This document shows, in pieces, positions 37,192 to 46,002 of a stretch of 64,000 nt of DNA (positions are counted from its first letter, which is position 1; each line of letters opens with the position of its first letter). The stretch is taken from NCBI GenBank assembly GCA_019694395.1, contig JAIBCC010000003.1:64001-128000 (forward strand), written 5' to 3'. The stretch comes from Pyrinomonadaceae bacterium (GTDB taxonomy: Bacteria; Acidobacteriota; Blastocatellia; Pyrinomonadales; Pyrinomonadaceae). Below the pieces are notes generated by a model. It ran no database searches, was not told the DNA's origin, and was given only the letters and a program-made list of their open reading frames with translations. The position numbers were made by a program, and so were the translations under genes.

Positions 37192-39861
37192 TTAAACTTT
37201 TTCCACTCGAACGGCTGTCACCTTAAATTCGGGAGCCTGCACATATCGGTCACGAACTTTGCTTGTAATAAAATTTAATTTAGTTTCAGCATCGTGAAAA
37301 GTCGTGAAAAGCTCGCCTTTTTTGACCTTCGGAACAATATGAACAGGCAAAACGGCTTCACCGTAACGGCTTCTTAAACGAACTTTTTCACCATTTTTCA
37401 AAGAAAGATTTTCAGCATCAAACGGCGAAATTTCCAAAACATCGGTCGGATGAATTTTGACAATATCCGTCCGCATCGTCATCGTTCCGGCGTTGAAATG
37501 ATAGAGATTTCTGCCCGTTGTTAAGCGAAACGGAAATTCTTCGTCCATTGTTTCTGAAGTCGGACGATATTTGATGCGTTTGAGCGAAGCGGTTTTTGAT
37601 TTGGTAAAAGTATCCTGATGCAAAAATTCCGTTCCCGGATGATCGGTTGAAGGGCAGCCCCACTGCAGACCGTGTTCGGCAATTCGCTCGTAGGTGATTC
37701 CGTAAGCACCTTGCCAAACTTCGCGGATTTCGTTCCAGATTTCTTCGGTCGAACTGAAATTGAAATATTCGCCTTTGCCGTAGGTTTTAGCTAAACCGCA
37801 GATTATTTCCCAATCATTTTTGGCATTTCCTTTCGGTTCAATCACTTTGCGGAGCAAAGAAACGCGGCGTTCGCCATTCATAAAAGTTCCGTCTTTTTCA
37901 AACGAGGAAACGGCGGGGAAAAAGACGTGAGCGTAATGTTTAGCAGTTTGGTTCATAAACAAATCCTGCACGATGACCAGTTCCATTTCGCTGAAAGATT
38001 TAGCGGTTGATTCGGTGTTTGCCTGCGAAAGCAAAACGTCGTAGCCGATTACCCATAGTGCTTTATGAGTGCCTTTCGCCGCCGTGTCGAGCATCGCAAG
38101 CAGGCTTTTTCCCTTCGCGGTCGGGACTGCGGTTTGCCAGACTTTTTCAAAATGTTCGCGTCCTTCTTCGATGGCGATGCTGCCCGTCAAAATTCCCGGA
38201 TCGCAACCCATTTGAGCCGAGCCTTGGACGTTATTTTGTCCACGCAAAGGATTTACGCCCGTTCCGCGTTTGCCCATATTGCCCGTGATAAGAGCCATAT
38301 TGACGAGCGACATCACGCTTTCCGTTCCTTGCAGATGTTCAGTCATTCCGAGTCCGTGAACGCTCATCGCAGGTTTTTGTGTGGCATACATTCTCGCGGC
38401 TTCACGGATTTTTTCCGCCGGGACATCGCAGATTTCTGCGACTTTCTCAGGTGCATAATCGCCTAAAAATTCCCAGAATTCATCGAATTCTTCAACACGG
38501 TTTTTGATGAACTCGTCATCAGTTAAACCTTCTTCGATAATTGTGTAAGCAATCGCGTTGAAAAGCGGAATGTTCGTTCCGGCTTTGTGTTGGAGATGAA
38601 TTTTGGCGTATTTGGTCAGTTCGGTTTTGCGCGGATCAATGACGATGAGATTCAGACCATTTTTGAGAACGGCTTGTTTGATTTTTGCTCCAACAATGGG
38701 GTGATTTTCAGTCGGATTTGAGCCGCAAACCATCAAAGTTTTTGCCATTTCGACATCGCGGAAGGAATTAGTCGCCGCCCCTGTGCCAAGCATCATTTTC
38801 AGAGCAGCGGCTGATGGCGTGTGACAAACTCTAGCACAGCAATCCACGTTATTCGTTTCAAAACAAACGCGGGCGAATTTTTGTGCAAGGTAATTTTCTT
38901 CGTTCGTCGCACGAGCCGAGCCGAGAACGCCGATTGCTTCTTTGCCGTAAGCTTCGTTGATTCGCCGTAATTCTTTGACAGTAAAATCGAAGGCTTCTTC
39001 CCACGAAACTTCTTTCCAAGAGCCGTCTTTTTGGCGAATCATCGGTTCGGTGATACGGTCTTTCGATTGGGCAAATTCGTAGCCGTAGCGTCCCTTTACG
39101 CACAGATGTCCGTTGTTGACAGGCGTGTGTTTGGCAGGTTTGATCTGGACGATTTCGCCGTTTCGCGTTCCGACCTCCATTTCGCAGCCGGTTCCGCAAT
39201 ACGGGCAAACGGTTTTTGTCCAATCGGTAGGAACCCCTTTTTTCAAGATTGATTTATCTTCCAAAGCACCCGTTGGGCAAACGTCCGCACACGCTCCACA
39301 CGAAACGCACGAACTTTCGCCGAATTTGCCGAAATTGTCGGGCAAAATCTTCGTTTCGTGTCCGCGATCAACGACTTGCCAGACAAATTGTCCCTGCAGT
39401 TCTTCGCAGATGCGGACGCAGGAAAAACAATCAATACAGCGCGACATATCAACTTGGATAAAGACGTGAGAATCGTCAATTTTCTTTTCAGGTTGAGCAA
39501 AATCGGCATCGGTTAAACCGTATTTTTGGCAGAGTTCGTGAAATTTTTTGTCGGGATAGAGCAAATAATCTTCGAGCGGATAATTGAGAGCGAGCATTTT
39601 TAGATTTGCCTGACGATTTTTTTCGATGGACGGTGAATGAGTTTCTATTTTCATTCCGTCAATCAGTTTTGTCTGGCACGAAGCCGCCGCACGAGCCATT
39701 CCGCTAACTTCGACTACACACATTCTACAATGTCCGCTCGGTTTCAGACGGTCATCGTGGCAAAGTGTCGGAATATCAATTCCCAAACTCTGACAGGCTT
39801 CCAGAATCGAAATTCCATCATTAAATTCTTTGGTTTCGCCGTTTATTTTTGCTCTAATCAT
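37192..39861 (-). CDS. fdhF: Formate dehydrogenase alpha subunit-like molybdopterin oxidoreductase
   Basis: 889 residues. The order is a 2Fe-2S ferredoxin domain (IPTLCHDDRLKPSGHCRMCV), a His-Cys cluster region, two 4Fe-4S sites (CIDCFSCVRIC and CVSCGACADVCPTG), then CPYCGTGCEMEV for the Fe4S4 next to the molybdopterin domain. The metal ligand is a Cys (CARVCHTPS), so no selenocysteine is needed. The architecture matches the cytoplasmic NAD-linked FdsA/FdhA type that oxidises formate to CO2. The usual partners (NuoE/NuoF-like subunits, FdhD) are not in the window. The C-terminal MopB domain is complete. Confidence 0.9.
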   Translation of the reverse strand: MIRAKINGETKEFNDGISILEACQSLGIDIPTLCHDDRLKPSGHCRMCVVEVSGMARAAASCQTKLIDGMKIETHSPSIEKNRQANLKMLALNYPLEDYLLYPDKKFHELCQKYGLTDADFAQPEKKIDDSHVFIQVDMSRCIDCFSCVRICEELQGQFVWQVVDRGHETKILPDNFGKFGESSCVSCGACADVCPTGALEDKSILKKGVPTDWTKTVCPYCGTGCEMEVGTRNGEIVQIKPAKHTPVNNGHLCVKGRYGYEFAQSKDRITEPMIRQKDGSWKEVSWEEAFDFTVKELRRINEAYGKEAIGVLGSARATNEENYLAQKFARVCFETNNVDCCARVCHTPSAAALKMMLGTGAATNSFRDVEMAKTLMVCGSNPTENHPIVGAKIKQAVLKNGLNLIVIDPRKTELTKYAKIHLQHKAGTNIPLFNAIAYTIIEEGLTDDEFIKNRVEEFDEFWEFLGDYAPEKVAEICDVPAEKIREAARMYATQKPAMSVHGLGMTEHLQGTESVMSLVNMALITGNMGKRGTGVNPLRGQNNVQGSAQMGCDPGILTGSIAIEEGREHFEKVWQTAVPTAKGKSLLAMLDTAAKGTHKALWVIGYDVLLSQANTESTAKSFSEMELVIVQDLFMNQTAKHYAHVFFPAVSSFEKDGTFMNGERRVSLLRKVIEPKGNAKNDWEIICGLAKTYGKGEYFNFSSTEEIWNEIREVWQGAYGITYERIAEHGLQWGCPSTDHPGTEFLHQDTFTKSKTASLKRIKYRPTSETMDEEFPFRLTTGRNLYHFNAGTMTMRTDIVKIHPTDVLEISPFDAENLSLKNGEKVRLRSRYGEAVLPVHIVPKVKKGELFTTFHDAETKLNFITSKVRDRYVQAPEFKVTAVRVEKV

Positions 39862-39871
39862 ATTTTTTATT

Positions 39872-39988
39872 CACTACAGAGTTCACGGAGAACACAGAGT
39901 AAATTAAGAGGAGATAAATTTAGAATTTTTAACCAATTGAAAATTATCTAAAAATCTCTGTGCTCTCTGTGTGCTCTGTGGTTAAATT
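39872..39988. repeat. CACAGAG-type gene-end inverted repeat
   Basis: Left arm CACTACAGAGTTCACGGAGA and onward pairs imperfectly with right arm ending TGTGTGCTCTGTGGTTAAAT. It lies between the zinc-ribbon gene that ends the stress operon and fdhF, on the same strand, and may separate the two transcripts. Confidence 0.6.
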
Positions 39989-39996
39989 TTCTTACT

Positions 39997-40233
39997 TTAC
40001 TCAAAAGCCGCATTTTGATATTCACGCTCGCAATCATCACAAAGAAACTGGTTGTCCAAATCGTATTTTATTAGACTTTCCAATCGTTTAAATGTCTCAT
40101 CATTAACAAAATACAACTTTCCGCAAACGCTGCAGCGAATTTCGTATGGATGATTTTCGGTTCGATGTGATTTGAACTGATGCAGTTTTTTGGGAAAATC
40201 ACTGTCATATTCCGATCTGATTCTTCCAATCAT
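39997..40233 (-). CDS. Small zinc-ribbon protein
   Basis: 78 residues from the ATG at 40233, which has AAGGAG six bases upstream; a longer frame without a ribosome binding site is rejected. Two Cys pairs, CSVC (about residue 35) and CDDC (about residue 69), separated by about 30 residues, form a likely zinc ribbon. The N-terminus is basic. It is the last gene of the ten-gene operon, 10 bp after the DUF5335 gene. Function unknown; zinc-ribbon proteins of this size often bind nucleic acid or partner proteins. Confidence 0.8.
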   Translation of the reverse strand: MIGRIRSEYDSDFPKKLHQFKSHRTENHPYEIRCSVCGKLYFVNDETFKRLESLIKYDLDNQFLCDDCEREYQNAAFE

Positions 40234-40243
40234 CTCAATCTCC

Positions 40244-40567
40244 TTAATTCTCGAAACGCAAAATCGTGGTTTTACCTTCGGCATCGGTTATATCCAAACC
40301 ATCGTTGATCTCGTCTAAACTAAAATTAATCTGGACTTTTCTGACATTTTTGATCGTGTGTGTCATTGTCTCGCCAAGCATAATTTCGATGTTCAACGAA
40401 TTACCTGTTGTTTCATAATCGATCCCGTTGAGAGGTAAACCATCTTCCAGCCAGTAATCATTTCCTCTTTCAAAAACTCCCAATCTGGTGGCGCGTCCGA
40501 TGTTTTGATTACTGTAAAATCTTAAAAAAATCGTCCACGATAATTGTTTTTTTTCCAGGTCACTCAT
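40244..40567 (-). CDS. DUF5335-family protein
   Basis: 107 residues, cytoplasmic. The pattern W-x-x-F...GLPLNGIDYETTGNSLNIEI...MTHTIKNVRKVQI...DAEGKTTILRF matches my memory of DUF5335, a small beta-rich family of unknown function often found beside stress genes. It overlaps the upstream gene by 4 bp and has a strong AGGAGGTC ribosome binding site. Confidence 0.75.
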   Translation of the reverse strand: MSDLEKKQLSWTIFLRFYSNQNIGRATRLGVFERGNDYWLEDGLPLNGIDYETTGNSLNIEIMLGETMTHTIKNVRKVQINFSLDEINDGLDITDAEGKTTILRFEN

Positions 40568-40980
40568 AATCTGACCTCCTTGGTTACACTATTCCCACGC
40601 AATTTTTTTGCCAAAGCCGGAGCGAATAATAAAAACAGAAGTCCGAATCCCATTAATCCGCCGCGTGAAATATCGTAATCCTCAAAAATTCTCTCCCATG
40701 AATAATTTAGGACAAAATAGCCTAAACCGAATTCAAAAGAGGCGGTTAACAGCATCCACATCAAACCGATCAAAAAAAGTTTTTTAGTTGTCGGCGCGTT
40801 AATCCAATGAATGAAGAAACAGGTAATTGTAAAAATCAGGAGAATACCGCTGAAAAAAGCGACACGACGTGCGGAAAAATCCCCAATCAAAGGGGCAAGA
40901 AACAACTGGCGCAAAGTGCCGTGAATACTTTCGGCAAAAATAATCAACATCCAAACTAAAAATGATCGGAAAAAATACAT
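40564..40980 (-). CDS. Hypothetical four-helix membrane protein
   Basis: 138 residues with four predicted membrane helices (about 4-18, 40-58, 68-92, 110-125). I do not recognise the family. Conserved-looking polar residues lie in FAESIHGTLRQLFLAPLIGD and SWERIFEDYDISRGG. It is the only operon member without a Shine-Dalgarno sequence, and it starts 5 bp after the FecR gene, so it may depend on translational coupling. Confidence 0.8.
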   Translation of the reverse strand: MYFFRSFLVWMLIIFAESIHGTLRQLFLAPLIGDFSARRVAFFSGILLIFTITCFFIHWINAPTTKKLFLIGLMWMLLTASFEFGLGYFVLNYSWERIFEDYDISRGGLMGFGLLFLLFAPALAKKLRGNSVTKEVRL

Positions 40981-40985
40981 AAAAA

Positions 40986-42368
40986 CTATTTAATTTCAAT
41001 TCCGCGAATCCGAACCATTCCATATCCGCTTGAGCCGGAATTTTGAGCCCAAGTCGTTGGGTCTGAATCAATTACTTTATAACGTCCCGCAGGTAAGGTG
41101 ATATTTGGTCTAACTTCCCAATAAACTTTGTTATTTACGGTCACTTGCCAAGGTCCGTATTGTTTGCCGTTTTCGCCAACCAAAGTAATTGTTCCGGCTT
41201 CTGCGCCGCGACCTGAATTCCAATGATAAGTCATTATAAAGGTGATGTTAGCGGCAGATGGTAAATTAAATGTCGGAATTTGACCACCATTTGCTACACC
41301 ATAATCGTTGCCGTTAAAAAATAGTTCTTTCTCAATCGGAGTCGGATTGATTTGTCCTGAAACGAAGCCTGATGGGGTTGCGGAAACAATTTGTCCGCTG
41401 GAAACCATTATAATTTTGCCTGATGTTTTGTGACGGAATTCAACTGTTCCTTCTTCAACCCTCAGCGTTGTGCCGATTTTTTGACCAAGCTCCCAAAGCT
41501 CAAATTTTGTTCCTTTTATTCCGGCAACCGCTTGATCGCAATCAACTTCCATAGAACCGTCTTTTATTATTTTCTTAACATTGGCGATTATGTTTCCAAA
41601 TACTAATTTGAGTTTTGATTCTGATTCATTAGTTTTTGCCAGAATGATTTCCGATTCAGGTTTCATAACAAAAGTGGACATATCGGCAAAACTTATAATA
41701 CAGGTTGCATCTTCGGCGGTTTTGATGTGGTCGCCTTCATACAAAACCGTATCAATTTTGGCGATTTTACTGTCATTTTCAGTTTCATCTTCGTGCCAAA
41801 CTTCTACTTGTCCGCTGACACCACCGAATCTAACGCCACTGCCAATTTTGGTAGAAATCGGCGAATGATTTGAGTTTGCTGCTTGAAATGTGCCTGTTGC
41901 ATTCGTTATATCTCTAACCTGCCATTTACCGCTTATAACTCTTTCACGAATTGTTCCTGTCAAAGTAATTACATCAAGGTAAGCATGCCCTTGACAGGAA
42001 AAATTCAACGATTTAACTTTTGAAAGTGCTGAAGCATCAGCTAAATCGGTTCGGCAAATCATAAGTGGTTTGCTCCAATCCTTTTTTTCTATGCTTGGCT
42101 TACCATACATTTCGCCAAGATATTCCCATTCGCCAACTATTTCGCCGTCAATTTGCAAACCGTTTTTGGTTGAAACTATAAAGGTAATTTGTTTCGGGGT
42201 TGTGGTAATTTTTGTTTTACCGCCATCATATTCCTTGATAATTGAACCTGAAAAAGTGCCTGTGTATGTGCCTTCAAAAATTTGGGCTTTGATATTAGAC
42301 AAAAGGAAGTAGCAAATGAAAAAAACCAGCCAAAAATATTTAGTATAATTGGAAAATTTCTTATTCAT
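40986..42368 (-). CDS. FecR-domain secreted protein
   Basis: 460 residues with a signal peptide (FWLVFFICYFLLSNIKAQ). Residues about 25-165 form a beta-rich domain beginning FEGTYTGTFSGSI. Residues about 180-330 are a FecR domain (GVRFGGVSGQVEVWHEDETE, then VLYEGDHIKTAEDATCIISF and GIKGTKFELW). Here FecR is probably a periplasmic or surface domain and not a sigma regulator. The C-terminal 100 residues form another beta domain ending in RIRGIEIK. The ribosome binding site AAGGAG is strong. It is the seventh gene of the operon. Confidence 0.85.
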   Translation of the reverse strand: MNKKFSNYTKYFWLVFFICYFLLSNIKAQIFEGTYTGTFSGSIIKEYDGGKTKITTTPKQITFIVSTKNGLQIDGEIVGEWEYLGEMYGKPSIEKKDWSKPLMICRTDLADASALSKVKSLNFSCQGHAYLDVITLTGTIRERVISGKWQVRDITNATGTFQAANSNHSPISTKIGSGVRFGGVSGQVEVWHEDETENDSKIAKIDTVLYEGDHIKTAEDATCIISFADMSTFVMKPESEIILAKTNESESKLKLVFGNIIANVKKIIKDGSMEVDCDQAVAGIKGTKFELWELGQKIGTTLRVEEGTVEFRHKTSGKIIMVSSGQIVSATPSGFVSGQINPTPIEKELFFNGNDYGVANGGQIPTFNLPSAANITFIMTYHWNSGRGAEAGTITLVGENGKQYGPWQVTVNNKVYWEVRPNITLPAGRYKVIDSDPTTWAQNSGSSGYGMVRIRGIEIK

Positions 42369-42383
42369 TCTAATCTCCTTTTT

Positions 42384-42809
42384 CTACTCTTTTAGAAACT
42401 GACTGTTCGGCACGACTTCAAAAATTCCGTTGTAAAAAGTTCTGGTTAGCGCGTCAATTCTTTTGCCTTTTAACTTAAATTCAATCGCCATCCAAATCGT
42501 CGTGCGGCTGAAATGATGACCGAATTCGTAATATTTCCTATCCTTAATCGTTTTGACGGGAATCAATTCTTTAAAAACATCTTTGGAACTGTTGATTGAC
42601 GTGTGATAGAAAATTTTCAAATTTTTTTGGTTTGAAATGACCATCAACTCGAAATTATTGATTCCGCCACCTTTTTCGATTAAATAAACTTCCGTATTTT
42701 CATTAGTCCAAAATGCGGTTTGGGCAACAGAAAGTTTTTCAGTCTGTGCATTCGCTGTCCAGATCAGCAAACTCAAACTAAAAATAATTAGTGCAAATAT
42801 CTTTTTCAT
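42384..42809 (-). CDS. Hypothetical secreted protein
   Basis: 141 residues with a signal peptide (IFALIIFSLSLLIWTANAQ). The mature part is a small mixed domain with no Cys and no recognised family. It has a GAGGAGG ribosome binding site and lies between the crystallin-like and FecR genes with 15-27 bp gaps, so it is part of the operon and probably works in the periplasm with them. Confidence 0.8.
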   Translation of the reverse strand: MKKIFALIIFSLSLLIWTANAQTEKLSVAQTAFWTNENTEVYLIEKGGGINNFELMVISNQKNLKIFYHTSINSSKDVFKELIPVKTIKDRKYYEFGHHFSRTTIWMAIEFKLKGKRIDALTRTFYNGIFEVVPNSQFLKE

Positions 42810-42836
42810 AAAATCCTCCTCAAATAAGGACTTAAA

Positions 42837-43946
42837 TCATTTTATTCTGCGAATTGATGAAATTTTGTCATTCCAATTAATTTTCAATAGATTAGGGTTA
42901 TTGCTGCTAACCTCGAAACATTCGCCTTGATAGTCGTAGTGTTCACAGAGCAGCCATGTTCCGCCCGTCACTTGAAACGAAGAAATACCGTCATTGAAAC
43001 CAAGTTCACCAAGTCTGGGAACATCGCCTGTAATTATGAGGCTTTTACCTTGATATTGAATATCTTCATAAACAGTTAAGCGGAAATTATTCTTCGCAGT
43101 TGATTTTCTGATCCAGTTTGATGTGCCCCTTAAATTTCTGCCGTCTGTGGCTTTCCAAATAACCTTGATCGTGTTGCCGTCAGGCGAAATTATTACATTG
43201 TCAATTGTGCCCTTATGAATTCCATCCGGGTCATTCCAAGTTCCGCTGTATTTGCCATTACTCAATTTTCTAAACTCAAATCTGCCTTTTTCTCCGGACA
43301 CAAAAGTTGAGGAATAAGTGCCGGAAAAAATAGTTCCATTAACGTTGATTACTACATTTCCCCAGTCATCTCCTGTCCAGTTGCTGCTTGAATTTGAAGG
43401 ATTATTTTCATCGCCGTCCGTATTGCCGTAAATGAAGTTAACACTGACAGCGATAACTTGTTCGGGCGTATGATTTACCGAACCTGTCCAATAAAAATTG
43501 GGAATGAGAAGGACTCGAAAAATGTATTTCTCAATTCCGGGAAGAGATTCATATTTGTAAACGCATTCGAGAGTTTTCTTGTCAATCCGCGGCTCGGGAT
43601 TGCATCTGACCTCCAAATCTTTTTTATAAGGAATCCCGTTTTCCCAGGCTGCGGAAGAACCTCTCAGTCGGTGCTGAATGATCCAATACAAATGTCCGGC
43701 TTTTCCGAGCGACAGATAAGGCATTACCTTTTCTTCGACTCTAATAATTCCGGATTTAGGAATTCCAAATTCAGCCGAAATCTTCGGCTTATTGTCATAG
43801 TGGTCGTCAACAGCCTTGATATGCCAACTAAGGCTCATCAGAGAGTCTTGAGCAAAGACCGCATCGGCAGCAGAAATTAAAAAAAATGTAGTAAAAAGAC
43901 TCAAGAAAATCTTAGTTCTTACAATTTTTGCTAAACAGTTTTTCAT
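42837..43946 (-). CDS. Secreted beta/gamma-crystallin-domain protein
   Basis: 369 residues from the ATG at 43946, chosen because GGGAGG lies just upstream and a signal peptide follows (IFLSLFTTFFLISAADAVFAQ). The middle contains a beta domain with IFSGTYSSTFVSGEKGRFEF, similar in wording to the FecR protein's N-terminal domain. The last 80 residues are a beta/gamma-crystallin domain with two Greek keys (LTVYEDIQYQGKSLIITGDV and LCEHYDYQGECFEV). Microbial members usually bind calcium and form rigid surface or stress-protective proteins. Fifth gene of the operon. Confidence 0.85.
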   Translation of the reverse strand: MKNCLAKIVRTKIFLSLFTTFFLISAADAVFAQDSLMSLSWHIKAVDDHYDNKPKISAEFGIPKSGIIRVEEKVMPYLSLGKAGHLYWIIQHRLRGSSAAWENGIPYKKDLEVRCNPEPRIDKKTLECVYKYESLPGIEKYIFRVLLIPNFYWTGSVNHTPEQVIAVSVNFIYGNTDGDENNPSNSSSNWTGDDWGNVVINVNGTIFSGTYSSTFVSGEKGRFEFRKLSNGKYSGTWNDPDGIHKGTIDNVIISPDGNTIKVIWKATDGRNLRGTSNWIRKSTAKNNFRLTVYEDIQYQGKSLIITGDVPRLGELGFNDGISSFQVTGGTWLLCEHYDYQGECFEVSSNNPNLLKINWNDKISSIRRIK

Positions 43947-43974
43947 TTTGACCTCCCTTTTATCCAGACGGATT

Positions 43975-44595
43975 TCAAACAATAGCCGGCAAATTTGGCG
44001 GATTTTTGTTTTGAGCAAAAGTCTTTTCCCAATTTTCTTTGATCCCTTTGCCAACCGCCGGATAAATTACCCATTTCAAAACGGGAGAAATCAGTGCCAT
44101 ATAAATTGGTGTTCGCCAGTTAATTTTTTTAACGTAAACGGCGACGTATAGATCGTAACCGTCATCTTTTTCAACCGATGTCATCACCCAAAAGCAATGA
44201 ACCGTGCGATTAATGATTTCAAAAAGAATTTCGTGATCGTAGCAGTAAAGGATCGTGTTGATGCTTTCTACTTTTCCCGACGGGATCAGGGATTTTTCGC
44301 GTTCTTCTTCGGTTAATTTGCTAATCCACGAATTTTTCTGCACCATTTCAGGAACATCATCCCAACCCAAGATATTTCCGATTAAACCGCGCAGCCAAAA
44401 AAGGGTTTTGGTAAAAAAGCCGAACTTCATATTTTCAGCCTGATTGAGTGTTGTCAGACGATAAATTTCATCCATTTTCATCCCGGTTCGTCCGCCTTTT
44501 AACTCAATAAAATCAAGACTATGCAAGGGGACTTCTTTGAGAAAATCATGCGCCTTGAGCGGAATTTCATAAAATTTTAATTCTGTGTTATCCAT
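43975..44595 (-). CDS. DUF2867-like protein
   Basis: 206 residues from the ATG at 44595, which has AGGAGG eight bases upstream (a GTG inside that region is not used). The N-terminus ELKFYEIPLKAHDFLKEVPL and the C-terminal INWRTPIYMALISPVLKWVI with YPAVGKGI resemble DUF2867, seen alone or fused to NAD-binding epimerase-like proteins. One amphipathic or membrane-associated helix lies near residue 180. Function unknown. Fourth gene of the operon. Confidence 0.7.
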   Translation of the reverse strand: MDNTELKFYEIPLKAHDFLKEVPLHSLDFIELKGGRTGMKMDEIYRLTTLNQAENMKFGFFTKTLFWLRGLIGNILGWDDVPEMVQKNSWISKLTEEEREKSLIPSGKVESINTILYCYDHEILFEIINRTVHCFWVMTSVEKDDGYDLYVAVYVKKINWRTPIYMALISPVLKWVIYPAVGKGIKENWEKTFAQNKNPPNLPAIV

Positions 44596-44607
44596 TTTTC
44601 TCACCTC

Positions 44608-45564
44608 CTAATTTTGCGGCTCATAGCCCGCCGGGTGATGCAGATAAATATCAAAATCCGTTGTTACTTCAATCTTTCGGAAATTGTTCCCAACCGAAGA
44701 ACTGCGGTATGTAATCAGCCATTGACGCGGAAAAGTTTCCTTGAATTCTTCGAGATACGGTGAAAAATCGGCAAAATCAAGACCGATAAAACTTTCGCCG
44801 CCTGTTTCGTCCGCCAGCCGAATTAACGAACCTTGTCCGTAATTAAGGGCAAAACGCCCGTAAATTTTGCGGTCTTCGGATGGAGCGTAAATCGTAAAAA
44901 CTGCGATTCCACGCCGTTGCGCTTCCTTAATTGCTTTATCGAGTGAAACCGAAAAATACGGACTGGCGTAACTAAATCCTCTGGACAGATCAAATCCGTC
45001 CGAGATAACTAAAACCATTTTTCGACCGGCGGTTTTATCATCAAAATGTTTCAAAACGGTTTGCACGCCATCGTAGGGACTAAAAGCCGGTAAAAAAGAA
45101 ACGCTGCGAATCATTCGCAAAGAATTCGCTGCCTGTTGACGGTTGTTGATTAATTCCTGCGTCACAATCGCGCCGCCGTTAGTTAAATAAGCCGTCATTA
45201 CCCGCGAATTTTCGGGCAGATTTTGGATAAACTTTTTCAGCACGGCGATTTCGTGGTTGAGCTTTCCGTCCAGATTATCCTGCACCACAATCGCTAAATT
45301 TATTGGAGCTTCTGCTGCACTTGTGACCGCAACAATTCGTTGCGAACGTTTGTTTTCCAATACGGCAAAATCGCTGTTTTGCAGTTTGGCAACGATTGCC
45401 TTTTGCTTTTCTCCGTGCGGGTAAGCAGTGACGAGAATTGACATTTCTCTGCCGCCGGTTGGTTGATTTTTAGGTTGAATTTTCGGTTTGTCCTGTGCGT
45501 GAGCAATTCCAAAAAAGAACAGAATTATAGTAACTAGCGAGATTAAATAATAATTGTATTTCAT
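44608..45564 (-). CDS. VWFA-related protein of the acidobacterial type
   Basis: 318 residues with a signal peptide (YYLISLVTIILFFFGIAHAQ). Residues about 90-270 are a von Willebrand factor A domain (INLAIVVQDNLDGKLNHEIA, then MVLVISDGFDLSRGFSY). The MIDAS start is INLAIVVQDN and not DxSxS, so metal binding may be altered. Proteins of this group (the VWFA-related acidobacterial domain) are abundant in Acidobacteriota and are probably periplasmic adhesion or scaffold proteins. Ribosome binding site AAGGAG. Third gene of the operon. Confidence 0.85.
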   Translation of the reverse strand: MKYNYYLISLVTIILFFFGIAHAQDKPKIQPKNQPTGGREMSILVTAYPHGEKQKAIVAKLQNSDFAVLENKRSQRIVAVTSAAEAPINLAIVVQDNLDGKLNHEIAVLKKFIQNLPENSRVMTAYLTNGGAIVTQELINNRQQAANSLRMIRSVSFLPAFSPYDGVQTVLKHFDDKTAGRKMVLVISDGFDLSRGFSYASPYFSVSLDKAIKEAQRRGIAVFTIYAPSEDRKIYGRFALNYGQGSLIRLADETGGESFIGLDFADFSPYLEEFKETFPRQWLITYRSSSVGNNFRKIEVTTDFDIYLHHPAGYEPQN

Positions 45565-45577
45565 AACGACTCCTTAG

Positions 45578-45967
45578 CTAAACGTGCCGAAAATCAGCAA
45601 ATTTTCGAGGCAAAAGAAGCCAGTAAATTAAAAATAAAAATCCCGGAACAGCAAACAAAATAAATACCCAGCCTTGCCAGATCCTACTGTTTAAAATCAG
45701 TCCGTAAACAAAATAAAATGAAAAAAGGCTGGTTACGGAAATGACCGCACCCAACCCTTCGTTTTTCCAGCTTATTAACAGACCCACGATTAACCCAAGC
45801 GGAAAGAACAGCAAGCCAATCCATTCGTTTAATCCAACTTTGCTTGGATCAAACCCTTCTCCGATTATAAAGAAAAATAAAAGACTGACTGTGGCGAGAC
45901 TTAAAATTCTGGCTGTCCAGCGCAAATAAAACAAAACGTTATTTTCGTAGGTTCTTTGGTCAAACAT
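45578..45967 (-). CDS. Small four-helix membrane protein, DUF7670-like
   Basis: 129 residues from the ATG at 45967, fixed by GGAGG just upstream; a longer frame overlaps the stress-protein gene and has no ribosome binding site. Four helices are predicted. FLRW-type ARILSLATVSLLFFFIIGEG and EWIGLLFFPLGLIVGLLISW with KNEGLGA are typical of a widespread uncharacterised family, which I believe is DUF7670. Second gene of the operon, 35 bp after the stress protein. Confidence 0.75.
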   Translation of the reverse strand: MFDQRTYENNVLFYLRWTARILSLATVSLLFFFIIGEGFDPSKVGLNEWIGLLFFPLGLIVGLLISWKNEGLGAVISVTSLFSFYFVYGLILNSRIWQGWVFILFAVPGFLFLIYWLLLPRKFADFRHV

Positions 45968-46002
45968 AACACCTCCTTTACGTTTGAAACCATTACAAAA
46001 AA

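Noticed and set aside
38780-38880. Selenocysteine in the formate dehydrogenase
   Set aside because: The metal-ligand position reads Cys (CARVCHTPS) with no in-frame TGA.
38007-39509. Long open frames antisense to the formate dehydrogenase gene
   Set aside because: They are shadows of a strongly biased coding frame; their translations have no recognisable domain.
39997-40284. Longer version of the zinc-ribbon protein starting at 40284
   Set aside because: It would overlap the DUF5335 gene and lacks a ribosome binding site, while the ATG at 40233 has AAGGAG.
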